Of a DNA stretch of 64,000 nt, positions 12,328 to 20,998 are shown piece by piece. How positions within the stretch are numbered: position 1 is the first letter of the stretch; every line of letters starts with the position of its first letter. The notes beneath the pieces were generated by a model. The model had not been told where the DNA came from, did no database searches, and saw only the letters and a program-made list of their open reading frames with translations. The stretch is taken from positions 42,436,215 through 42,500,214 of the forward strand of contig OX326961.1 in the NCBI GenBank assembly GCA_946800325.1. The letters are read 5' to 3'. The translations under genes were made by a program, and so were the position numbers. Origin of the DNA: Luzula sylvatica (lineage: Eukaryota > Streptophyta > Magnoliopsida > Poales > Juncaceae).

Positions 12328-12526
12328 ATAGCTAATGTATTCAAAAAACACCTCAATCAAAAATAATTAAGGGTTAGCTTCTACTACCGGCAAGAAAAAA
12401 CAAAAAGATAATTCACCTGAAAAAAGAAGACAAATAATAATGAGAAACTTAAGGGCCTATACGCGAAAAATTGTTCGTGGAATCATTAAAATAAATAAAA
12501 TATTACCTAACTAAATGTTAGATCGA

Positions 12527-13334
12527 TCATGCAGTACTTGGTTGAGATGAAACATTCGAAGTTTGAGCAAACCTTCAAAATTAATGGTAACCAAAGACGA
12601 GTCAAATTCAACCCTTAAATTGATAAATAATATTTAAGAGAAAAAAATAGTTACGAGAAATGGGAAATTACCTGAGTGCCCTTGCTTTCTTTTTCTCTTC
12701 TTCCTCTGCAGAATCGATTTTAGAACCTTGTGAAAACCTCTCCGACCTAGCTTTCTTCTTTACCTCCTCTTCTTCAGATCCTTTGTTTGTGCTACTAATT
12801 CCAAACCTGAACAAAAGATTCCGAATTTTAATAATTCATTTGATAATACAAAAAAAATTGGAAGTATATATATGTACCTCTCAGCACGAGCCTTCCTCTT
12901 CTGTTGCTCTTCCTCTCCAGTTCCTCCAGTTTTCGGCGCGCCAGATGAAGTCCCAAACCTACGAATTAGACAAAATCAAATCAATGTTAATACTCAAATT
13001 TACAAATTACAACTTCAATCAGGTAATTCGTACACAAAACATACTTTTCAGCTCGAATATTGCGTTTCTCCTTCTCTGACATGACAACCGCAACACCAAA
13101 CCGTTCAGCCCTGCGCATCTTCTTCTCCAAATCCGTAGCCTCGGAGCTTATCTTAACGTCGGAAACCTCCTTCGCCGTATCCTGCTCACCTTTCTCGCCT
13201 TCAACTTCTTTCTCCGTATCGGAACTCAAATTAGGGTTTGGGACTGACGAATCAGTCGGTTCTGCTTCTACCGGTGCTGCTTCTAGGGTTTTCTTGGCGT
13301 TCTCAACTAGGGTTTTTGGCTTTTGCGAATCCAT
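12527..13334 (-). CDS. MOS11/CIP29(SARNP)-like mRNA-export protein, four exons
   Basis: On the minus strand the exons are 13,334-13,045, 12,958-12,878, 12,806-12,672 and 12,572-12,527, all GT/AG, phase 2 throughout, giving 183 aa. After an acidic, Pro/Ser/Glu-rich N-terminal half, the protein carries five repeats of the diagnostic R-A-E-R-F-G type: RRAERFG, IRAEKFG, ARAERFG, ARSERFS and ARALRFA, each of the last three spanning an exon border. This is the hallmark of plant MOS11 and animal CIP29/SARNP, nuclear factors that work with the UAP56 helicase/TREX machinery in mRNA export; plant forms lack the SAP domain, as here. The start is the MDSQKPKTL methionine; the open frame extends further upstream but that part is leader-like. 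Function is inferred from the family. Confidence 0.88.
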
Positions 13335-14040
13335 TTTGTAGATTGATTGTAGATTGCTCGGCTTGGCTGATGAACGATAGCTTCGAGGAGTATTCGAGGG
13401 AATGAAAGCTTTTCCGCCTCTCGTCTCCCACTCTCTCCTCTTTATGCACTCTCTAATGGATCTTACTAGACACACGGCCTGTATTATTCCTTAATGGGCC
13501 TCTCGGTTTATTTTTTGACCAAATTGATACGGGCCGGTTTAATTGAACCAAACCGGCCGGGCCGATTTATTTCAGTCGCGACTGTTCGACCGGACCATCA
13601 TGATTACTTTCGCTTCAATGAATGTGGACGTATTCGCAGCATTATTCATCTTAGAAGAAGTTTCTCACTTCTCGTCTTGTTTTGAACACTTTTTTATTTA
13701 GTCCTAATTCAAATAAAAATTACAAATAAGTCCCTTATAGAATACCTACCGTGGCGATTTTGAGCTTTTGTATGCCGACTGATAATATCTTTATGTGATC
13801 TTACATATCGTAATTTATCTGTAGACAGTTGTTATCACTGGAATAAATCGGTCTCTCTCTCCAAATTAATCATATCGCTACACGAAATTAATCATATTCT
13901 AATGTCATAAAGACAAAGTACTTTTACAGTCTCCAAATTTCCGATTATGTCTTGTCATCCCTCCAGTATGAAATAACTGGAATAAATCGGTCTTTCTCTC
14001 CAAATTGATTATTATGCTATGCAAAACATTCTATAATGGG
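13335..14040. other. 5' flank of the MOS11-like gene and intergenic DNA
   Basis: The segment 13,500-13,690 is GC-richer (repeated GGGCCGG/CCGGCCGG) and may belong to the MOS11-like promoter. A 26-bp phrase (CTGGAATAAATCGGTCT and beyond) recurs at about 13,848 and 13,977. No gene recognised. Confidence 0.5.
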
Positions 14041-14261
14041 TTAAAATATACCATATATTAATTATTTATATAAAATTATACAAAATTCAAAAAGTTATAT
14101 TATTTTTAACTTAAAAATATTAATATATATAATTTCGAAATAAAATTTGATTATGAATTTTTAAACTATCACTTGCATATAAATGTATTCGTGTTTTTCA
14201 AAACAAAAATATCAATTATATTATATGTATGTATTGTTTTACTAGATCATTTCAACTGATG

Positions 14262-14361
14262 ACAAACCTGATCCATTCATTTTTTAAAACGTTGTTGAGC
14301 GACACATTTCACCAATTAGATTTTTTTTTTTTAATTTATCAATTCTAAGATTTGAAAAACT
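14262..14361 (-). pseudogene. Tip of a hAT transposase relic (copy 1)
   Basis: This short stretch matches the end of the hAT-like coding relic at 40,640-41,000 and 58,320-58,658. In copy 1 the rest of the relic is missing, cut at TTTGAAAAACT. Confidence 0.55.
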
Positions 14362-14473
14362 TAGCCGTCTGGAATCACCTATAGGCTTATTGTAAATGGA
14401 GATCTCCAATTGTTTCTAAATGAGGAGATAATCGGTCATTACTCCTGACAGTTACGACTGCTCCATTTTTTCT

Positions 14474-14487
14474 CGTCAGGCCTGACG
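14474..14487. promoter_or_regulatory. TGACG palindrome in the GST1 promoter
   Basis: CGTCAGGCCTGACG is a perfect 14-bp palindrome holding two inverted TGACG cores, 178 bp before the ATG and about 105 bp before the TATA-like TATATA at 14,591. TGACG pairs are the binding core of TGA-type bZIP factors (as-1/ocs elements), which drive many plant GST promoters. It is present in all four copies. Binding is inferred. Confidence 0.55.
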
Positions 14488-14590
14488 CAACAGAAAACAT
14501 TCTACCATTGTACAATGCCGCCATTATATTAATATTAAAAGGAACAATTCTACCATTTTGCTATTTATTTTTGGTAGACGGTTCACTCCA

Positions 14591-14596
14591 TATATA
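14591..14596 (+). promoter_or_regulatory. Probable TATA box of GST1
   Basis: CCATATATACCC lies about 70 bp before the ATG at 14,665 and is conserved in all four block G copies, a normal position for a plant TATA box. Confidence 0.6.
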
Positions 14597-14664
14597 CCCA
14601 CTGAAACTGAAGCACAGCCAAAGCGATAAAATCAATTTTCAGATAATTTTAGCTCGAATCTCCA

Positions 14665-16296
14665 ATGGCATCAGTAGCTCCTGCAAGGTATAATTTGAAC
14701 AAATTCACTTCTATTTTCCAGTTCAAATCTGTGCAATTTTTTGTTATCCCGAATTCTTTTAGATTCGATTATAATTTTGAAGACTCTGATTTTCAAATTT
14801 TGAAATAATTTTGTGTTTAGCTTTGTCAAGGAAGTGCTTCCTCCAGTTCTCGATTCATCTTCTCCGCCTCTTTCCTTCTTTGATGGCACCACGAGGTGAT
14901 TTTCTGATTATTAATATTTTTTCACCGTTACTAATCAATAATCATCAAAATAAAAAGTACAATATCTTTGATTGAATATTTGAATTTATGCTAATTATTT
15001 TCCTTTTCTGGTTCTGATGCATATACGAAGATTATACATAGCATATGCATGCCCATTTGCTCAACGAACATGGATAGCTAGGAACTACAAGGTGCTTAAT
15101 TTTACTCGGTAATTCGATGAACTTTTAAAAAAATTCTAATTTCACTTGAATCCTTTTCATACAGGGATTACAAGATAAGATCAAATTAGTTGCTATCGAT
15201 CTCCAAAGTAAGCCAGTATGGTACAAGGAGAAGGTCTATCCCGAAAGCAAGGTATAATTTCATTTCGTACTTACCGTTCTTTAATATATACTCATATTAA
15301 TATGATTTCACAAATATTTGTACTAATCCTCTTTAATGTTGAAAAATAGGTTCCATCACTAGAGCACAATAATCAAGTGAAAGGAGAGAGTCTTGATTTA
15401 CTCAAGTACATAAACGAAAATTTCGAAGGCCCAAACTTGCTTCCAGAGGTAATAAAAATTTAAAAAACAAATAAAATCTCAAAATATATTAAAATTTTAT
15501 GATTTTAATATTTTTTTTCTGTTGAATTAGGATCCTGCGAAACAAGAATTTGCAGAGGAGTTGCTCTCTTATACTGATTCGTTTTCCAAAGCAGCTTATT
15601 CGTCACTATTGCCGAAGGGCGATATATCTGATGATGCTGGTACTATATTTAATCTTCTTTAATGGCAAACTTTTAATAACACCCCTAAATTATGCCTAAA
15701 TTGCAAAAAAAAAGAAAAACCCCGAATTAAGATTTATAATTTTCCTTCACTAGTTGGCGCTTTTGACAAGATAGAAGCATCGCTTTCGAAATTTACAGAT
15801 GGGCCCTTTTTCCTTGGTGAATTCAGTCTGGTAAGGAATGAAAATGACTTTTTACCAAATTGCCCGTCTTTTTACTTAATCATGTTTGTTCATCAGTAAC
15901 TTTCTTTTTTGTAATTAATTAAAGGTGGATATTGCATATGCGCCTTTTATTGAAAGGTTTCAGATTTTCTTCAGTGATATTAAGAACTATGATATTACCA
16001 AAGGCAGACCCAATTTGACTTCATGGATTGAGGTGATTTAAAAAATGAATTATTTTTAAGATATTTAATATTTAATTATGATTTAATAAATTTTATAGGA
16101 AATAAACAAGATCGAGGCGTATACGGTAACCAAACAGGACCCTCAATTGCTTCTCTCTCACACCAAGAAACGTCTCGGGGTAAAATTTTAATTTCTTTAC
16201 AATTTTTTAGAGATATTATGATATCGCTCAATATTTTTCGTTTAACATCTTGTAATTTCCATTTTTTTGTTGTTGTGAAATTGGCAGATTGCTTGA
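14665..16296 (+). CDS. GSTL: Lambda-class glutathione S-transferase, copy 1
   Basis: Ten exons join in frame to 242 aa: 14,665-14,687, 14,821-14,895, 15,031-15,091, 15,165-15,251, 15,350-15,448, 15,531-15,639, 15,754-15,830, 15,925-16,032, 16,099-16,179 and 16,288-16,296, all GT/AG. The thioredoxin-like N-terminal domain has YACPFAQRTW with the lambda-type catalytic Cys40 in place of the Ser of tau/phi GSTs, the cis-Pro segment VPSLEHN (83-89) and the glutathione-binding ES pair (95-96). The all-helical C-terminal domain covers about 120-240. Lambda GSTs are usually cytosolic monomers or plastid forms acting as glutathione-dependent thiol transferases rather than conjugating enzymes; no transit peptide is evident here. 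Residue 219 is Glu, Asp in the other copies. Confidence 0.93.
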
Positions 16297-16697
16297 GAAT
16301 GCTTGGTTTCTGAGTGAATATATAAATATGTGTGTGATATTGAGGTATAAATAAATTTTGTGGGACCCAGTAGTCATAGAGACTGGTCTCTTGGGGATGA
16401 TGTTTACCGGTTCATGTTTTCATGTTCATGTTTTCATTGTTAGTGTGCAAACTCCGTTACTATTAAAGTAAATATTTGTGTTAATGCAAACTCTGTTTTG
16501 GACCCAATAATAAACTCCGTTACTATATAAATATGTTCATGTTTTCTATGAAATCTTTTTTTATATAAATATGTTCATGTTTTCTATGTCCATAAATAGC
16601 ATTATTGTTTTGGACCCAATAATTTATGCTCTTTTAGATTTATTCGGAGTTAATAAAAAAATAATATCATTACCTTTTACCAAAATTCATTATATTA

Positions 16698-17133
16698 CTA
16701 GGAGAATACTCGCGCTACGCGGTGATTATGTAAATTATGTTTTCATTGTAATACAAATTACTCATTTGTATGATAATATTAATAATATATTAAATAAAGC
16801 TATTTGAATTCATTTATCTATGATTATTCATATGTTTTACAATTAGTTTACATTACGATAACAAAAAATCTCATTTTTTAATGAAATAATAATATTTATA
16901 TTAATGTTATTATGTAATAATATATGAGATATAATACATTATTAAAAAAATAACACATCAACAAATATTATGTCATTGTTCACGATATTTCAAACAATAT
17001 CAAATAAAAATAATAAATAACCAATCATACAACATATGTAGTAACTAATTATTAATTAATTATATAGTATTAATAATTTGTATTGATTCAAAATGCAATG
17101 AAATATATAAAACAATATCAAACTTAATAGGGG
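16698..17133 (-). mobile_element. Truncated Helitron 3' end, joining block G to block C
   Basis: On the minus strand it ends in a CGCG-TAG-CGCG hairpin followed by AGTATTCTC and CTAG (16,701-16,698) and host T. The body is collinear with the first ~430 bp of the complete Helitron at 27,647, then stops at 17,133, where block C sequence (AATTATATTTAATAATTTCA) begins. The 5' part is missing, so this is a breakpoint relic. Identical junctions occur at 35,512, 44,676 and 62,395. Confidence 0.75.
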
Positions 17134-17156
17134 AATTATATTTAATAATTTCAGTT

Positions 17157-17405
17157 TTGCAAGAGTATTTTCGAATTTTTTTTTATGGGAAATATCTGAT
17201 ATATTCAGATTTTATAAGGATATTTTTGATATTTTATGATATTAGAGTGTCATTTTTTACATATTGGTATTTTGGAGGGCCATATTCAATATTTCCAGAT
17301 CTTATAAAGGTATTCTATAATTTTCTTGTTTCCAGAAGGGGTACATTGATTTTTTCCAAGTTATTTAAGGGTATTTTTGAAATTTTCAAAATTTTGCAAA
17401 GATGA
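17157..17405. repeat. T-rich degenerate minisatellite at the start of block C
   Basis: Phrases like CAGATTTTATAAGGATATTT and CAGATCTTATAAAGGTATTC recur about every 60-100 bp. The open frame through it is low-complexity and is not treated as a gene. The inverse of the same motif lies at about 30,040-30,125 and 52,865-52,930. Confidence 0.6.
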
Positions 17406-17576
17406 TATTTATGATACACTAAAATTTTAAAGAGTTCTTTTTGTCAAATTCGGCAAACTTCAGGTGCCAAATAGCTAATTTTCCATTTATTTATACTTGA
17501 TCTCGTCAAAAGATGTTACTAAAATCAACATTAAATTCATTTATTTTCAAAGGGACGAGCGATTGTTTTGTTGAGC

Positions 17577-18240
17577 CACGAGGTATCGTAGGTAGAACTG
17601 ACAAGATGTGACATGACTCGAAAAATGACCTAACCCGACCCGTCCGAATTCTAAGTCGATCGGAAACGAAAGTGTTGAAAAGTAAAACGTCCCGAAAACA
17701 ATATCGAATGATCGGAACTAGAAATAGAACCGAAACCGAATGATCCGAATCGGAAACCGATCCGAAACCGAATGACCCGAATGAGAAATCGATACGAAAT
17801 CGAATGATCCGAAACCGGAACGATCCGAAAAAATTGAACACAAATATATAAAACTCCAGATCCGAATGACCCAAATATCACGAACCAAAACTAATGTCCA
17901 AAATGACTCTAAAATTAATATAATTATTGCACAACAATATGTTATTGTCAAAATATTTCGGAATTAATAAAATAAATTCAGAATAACCGGGAAACTAAAT
18001 GTTCCGAAAATTGAATGATTCGAAATCAAATTTTGCGAAATCCGGATGACCCGGAAATTGAACTAATCAATATCCGGATGGCCCGAAAACCGAAACGATC
18101 CGGAATCGAATAACCCGAAAATGGAAACGTCCCGGACCGAAAGATCTGGAAACCGTAACGACCCTGACCGAAAGAGTCAAAAATCAAAACGACCCTAAGC
18201 GGTAATCCGAACGTTCGAAAACCAAAACGACCCGACTCGT
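17577..18240. repeat. CCGAA-rich degenerate short-period repeat
   Basis: Dozens of GAATGATCCGAA, GAAACCGA, GACCCGAA and similar phrases with an irregular period of about 8-12 bp. Opposite-strand frames encode only RF/SD/GS-rich low-complexity peptides. It is present in every block C copy; the 53.6-kb copy lacks about 15 bp near 53,848. Confidence 0.7.
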
Positions 18241-19457
18241 CTGATTCCAGATTTTATGTATATATGATAATTAGAGGGGGCGTATCAAAACATAGAACAA
18301 AGACGTATCGAGACATGACTGAGAAATAAGACGGAGAAACCGAGAAACCAAAGTGCATGACACCATAAGCAAGACAGTGACACCCGATTCGAGATTTTAT
18401 AACGATGTACAAGATAACTTCACATTTGTATATATGATAATTTGAGGGGGCATATTTGATATTTTCAGACTACTTGATACATTTTCAGGATTTATAATTT
18501 TAATGGCAAAATCTATAGGTTGTGTAAGATTTTATTTTTTAATAATGTATTTCAAAAAAATATTATGATATGAACTCAAAGGAAATAACATTTTTCGATA
18601 ATTGAGAAGAATTTATTGTAATTCAACAACCTATAAAATAAAATAGTTCAAATACAAATCAATACTCGTACACATGTTGTATAAGCTAAAACATACGTCA
18701 CGAAAAGTGAAATTGAAACATGAATAATCGACAAAAACGTAATGATAAATTATTCTTTTTTATTTTATACTGGCCTTGAAATGTATTAGGAGAATAAATT
18801 ACTCCCATGGACTTTTTTGCAATATTTTAAATTGTAGGAATTGTTTTGTTTTGTTTTAATTTTCAGTGACTGTTATGTGGTTTATTTTTATTTTTTCAGG
18901 GTTGTTCTGTAATTTTCTAAATTTTCATTAATTGACAATTATAAGGTGTTGCTTTAATTAATTAACATAATTGACCGTTAATTGAAGTTATGAAATTTTG
19001 AAATTAATATAATCTCTCTAAGTTTTTAACATGTCCAACAAATTGTACAATTGACGGGTCTGACAAATTGAGAATGAATGGATTTTCCAATTGATTACGT
19101 GATTTATTATATATTTGATTTTTTAATTTACATATTAATTATGATGTAATAAATAATGTATTTGAATTGATTTTGTATATTAATTTGATTATGTAATTAT
19201 GCTGTCAAATTGACAAATTTAGGTATTGAATTAATTATGTCGTTAATTAGAGGAATTATTAAGATTTAAAATTAAACATTAAGAAAAAATATGAAAGCGT
19301 AAATAATAATATGGTTGCCATGAACTTGATTAATTGGGCCGAACTTGATTAATTGGGCTCTCTTTCTTTCATTTAAGATTTAAGAGTCAGGACTCTTCAT
19401 TTGAAAAGATGTCTAAACATTTATAAACTACTAAGGTCTCTTCAAAGAATATAATAC
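18241..19457. other. AT-rich DNA upstream of the orphan ORF
   Basis: No gene recognised. The stretch 18,990-19,290 is a diverged paralogue of block L sequence at 27,480-27,646 plus 29,449-29,540. An 18-bp phrase GAACTTGATTAATTGGGC is directly repeated at about 19,322-19,360. Confidence 0.55.
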
Positions 19458-19611
19458 ATGTGCGTATACCGTATATATATCAACAGTAAGTTTAAGGTCC
19501 CATTTATATCGTCTGATTCCAGATTTTCTTCTTCTTCTTCTTCTTTGTTCTCATCTCAAAGTAATATCTTCTTTCACTCACAGATTGTTCTCATAGCAAA
19601 GTTATATAGCA

Positions 19612-20202
19612 ATGGCATTCTCGTTCTCTCCAGAATACTTTTCTCATTCCATGAGAGACCAAGGCATGGTGATTCCATGGATGTTACAAGTACGTCCAGA
19701 TCCATGGAATCCCGATTTCTTGACGGTGACTCCAATTGGAATGATACAAATCGCTCATCCCAATTCCACTTGGACTCCAATTGGAATGATACAAATCGCT
19801 CATCCCAATTCCACTTGGACTCCAATTGGAGAATTTGAAGGGATAAATTCTGTGCCAAGTTCTTCTCCATCTTCTGCAACTGCAAGTAGGGACTTTGAAA
19901 TAGAAATGATGAATATTCAAAATTCTGATTCTGATTCTGAAATCGAAACTGCAAGTAGGGATTTTGAAAATTCGGATAAATCCTTTTCTTGTGACCACAT
20001 CGAAGAAGAAATCGAAGAATTTCTTAAAGAATGTCCTGTTGCATTGTTATTGCCAGAAGACCCATTTCAGTTCGAAATAACGGGTATTGAAGAAGAAAGA
20101 GAAGAATTTCCCGAAGACACATTACTCAAAGGATGGGATTGGAGAGGCAGACCGGCCCGATCTCGATCTCTACTAGCGCATCTGTTCCAGAAGGATAATT
20201 AA
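19612..20202 (+). CDS. Orphan acidic protein with 15-residue tandem repeat, copy 1 (196 aa)
   Basis: A single uninterrupted frame with a TATA-like TATATATA about 130 bp upstream and a CTT-rich leader. Residues about 41-70 are two perfect copies of TPIGMIQIAHPNSTW plus a third TPIG, encoded by a perfect 45-bp tandem repeat. Then come a Ser-rich stretch, two diverged ASRDFE repeats (about 94 and 115), an acidic helix (HIEEEIEEFLKECPVALLLP), and a basic end (GWDWRGRPARSRSLLAHLF). I recognise no domain, signal peptide or membrane span. The frame is open in all four copies, and copy number of the 15-mer changes without frame loss. Because the repeat has no stops, other frames are also open across it; this frame is preferred because it is longest and extends well beyond the repeat. 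Function unknown. Confidence 0.65.
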   Translation: MAFSFSPEYFSHSMRDQGMVIPWMLQVRPDPWNPDFLTVTPIGMIQIAHPNSTWTPIGMIQIAHPNSTWTPIGEFEGINSVPSSSPSSATASRDFEIEMMNIQNSDSDSEIETASRDFENSDKSFSCDHIEEEIEEFLKECPVALLLPEDPFQFEITGIEEEREEFPEDTLLKGWDWRGRPARSRSLLAHLFQKDN

Positions 20203-20210
20203 GACGATGA

Positions 20211-20214
20211 CTAA

Positions 20215-20277
<63 letters not shown>

Positions 20278-20845
20278 ATTGAGTGTGTCTGTGTCTGTCT
20301 GTGTTTGTCTGTGACTAGAGTGTGTGTGTGTGTCAAACTTGGTTTGTGTAGTGCATGAGATGGATTGGTGTTTAAACTGAGTGTGGTCTTTCTCCTCGGT
20401 ACTGTTTTCTTTATTACCGCAAACCAAGCGTTCGAAGTAATTACCATAATTGTATTCGGCATTGTATCTGTCACGAAAATGAAATTAACATCACGATTAG
20501 GCTCAATTTCAGTTCCTAATTACTCTATTAACCATTCTAATTAGCACAAAATTAAAAATTGAATTTCAATTTAATGACTTAACCTTCTTCGTCATCAAAC
20601 TGCATAATGTGTCCATGCCATTCCCACAAGCGATACTCGGATTCAGGCTCGAAGTCAGAGTCGTGGTCGGATTCATGATCGGAATCGGAGAGGGAGTTGG
20701 CGAGGAGAAGAAGATCGTCTAGAGAGCTCGTGAGGAAAGAATTAGATTCGAGATATGGCGGACGGAGCTGTAATCGACTCATTAAGTTTTGGAGAAAGAG
20801 AGCGTCGACTGGGGTTTGGGTTTCGTTGGGAGGAGGAGACGCCAT
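20211..20845 (-). CDS. Small acidic protein gene, two exons, copy 1
   Basis: Exon 1 (20,845-20,584) starts in a good context (GCCATGGCG) and encodes MASPPPNETQTPVDALFLQN, a Leu-rich middle, a SDSDHESDHDSDFEPESE acidic tract and the compact end YRLWEWHGHIMQFDDEE. It ends AG|GTTAAGT. A 116-bp intron would end at CGTGACAG, exon 2 starting at 20,467. Canonical splicing gives a 172-aa product ending in a His/Thr-rich tail read through the GT microsatellite. The frame one base away would read YNAEYNYGNYFERL, which looks more like a conserved protein end; from memory, small plant proteins with a WEWHGHI segment continue similarly, but I cannot verify this. It converges tail-to-tail with the orphan ORF. 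Function unknown. Confidence 0.6.
20216..20274. repeat. (GT)n microsatellite between convergent genes, copy 1
   Basis: About 29 GT units, followed by further GT-rich sequence to about 20,332. Block C copies differ in length: about 37 bp at 38,596, 31 bp at 47,821 and 28 bp at 56,293. Confidence 0.9.
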
Positions 20846-20998
20846 GGCTGAGATTTTTGAGGTAGATCCTGAGTCCTATCTATCGACGCTACTTGCTTTT
20901 ATCAATGCCTCAGAATCTCAGATATTTATAAAAAGTTTGGGCCAAATCGAATATAAGGCCTGTAATTGTTCTTCTATGTTCTTTCACGCGTCGGATTT

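Larger units (their letters stand above)
14041..16697 (+). repeat. Block G, copy 1 (GST gene with flanks)
   Basis: This segment recurs at 32,521-35,076 (5'-truncated), 40,437-44,240 and 58,126-61,959. Copy 1 lacks the roughly 1.15 kb that in copies 3 and 4 lies between the hAT relic and the GST promoter: here TTTGAAAAACT (14,351) runs straight into the promoter near 14,362. Copy 1 is also the most diverged in introns and promoter, consistent with the oldest or founding copy. Confidence 0.85.

Noticed and set aside
13060..13341. Plus-strand frame opposite the MOS11-like gene
   Set aside because: Antisense shadow of exon 1; Ser/Phe-rich with no features of its own.
12987..13475. Longer N-terminus (162-aa frame) for the MOS11-like gene
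   Set aside because: The first ~47 codons look like leader sequence; the MDSQKPKTL methionine fits family N-termini, and the frame's 3' end runs into intron 1.
17157..17405. 82-codon plus-strand frame at the start of each block C
   Set aside because: Starts at a weak position inside a T-rich minisatellite, hydrophobic low-complexity, no gene-like context.
17506..17951. Minus-strand frames rich in GSFRFG/SDSDHS in block C, repeated in all copies
   Set aside because: They are translations of the CCGAA-rich low-complexity repeat; frames shift and break between copies.
18244..18420. Minus-strand 127-128 codon frame through the end of the CCGAA tract (best seen at 36,405-36,791 and its copies)
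   Set aside because: Open in several copies only because those copies are nearly identical; it is interrupted in copy 1 and composed largely of repeat sequence.
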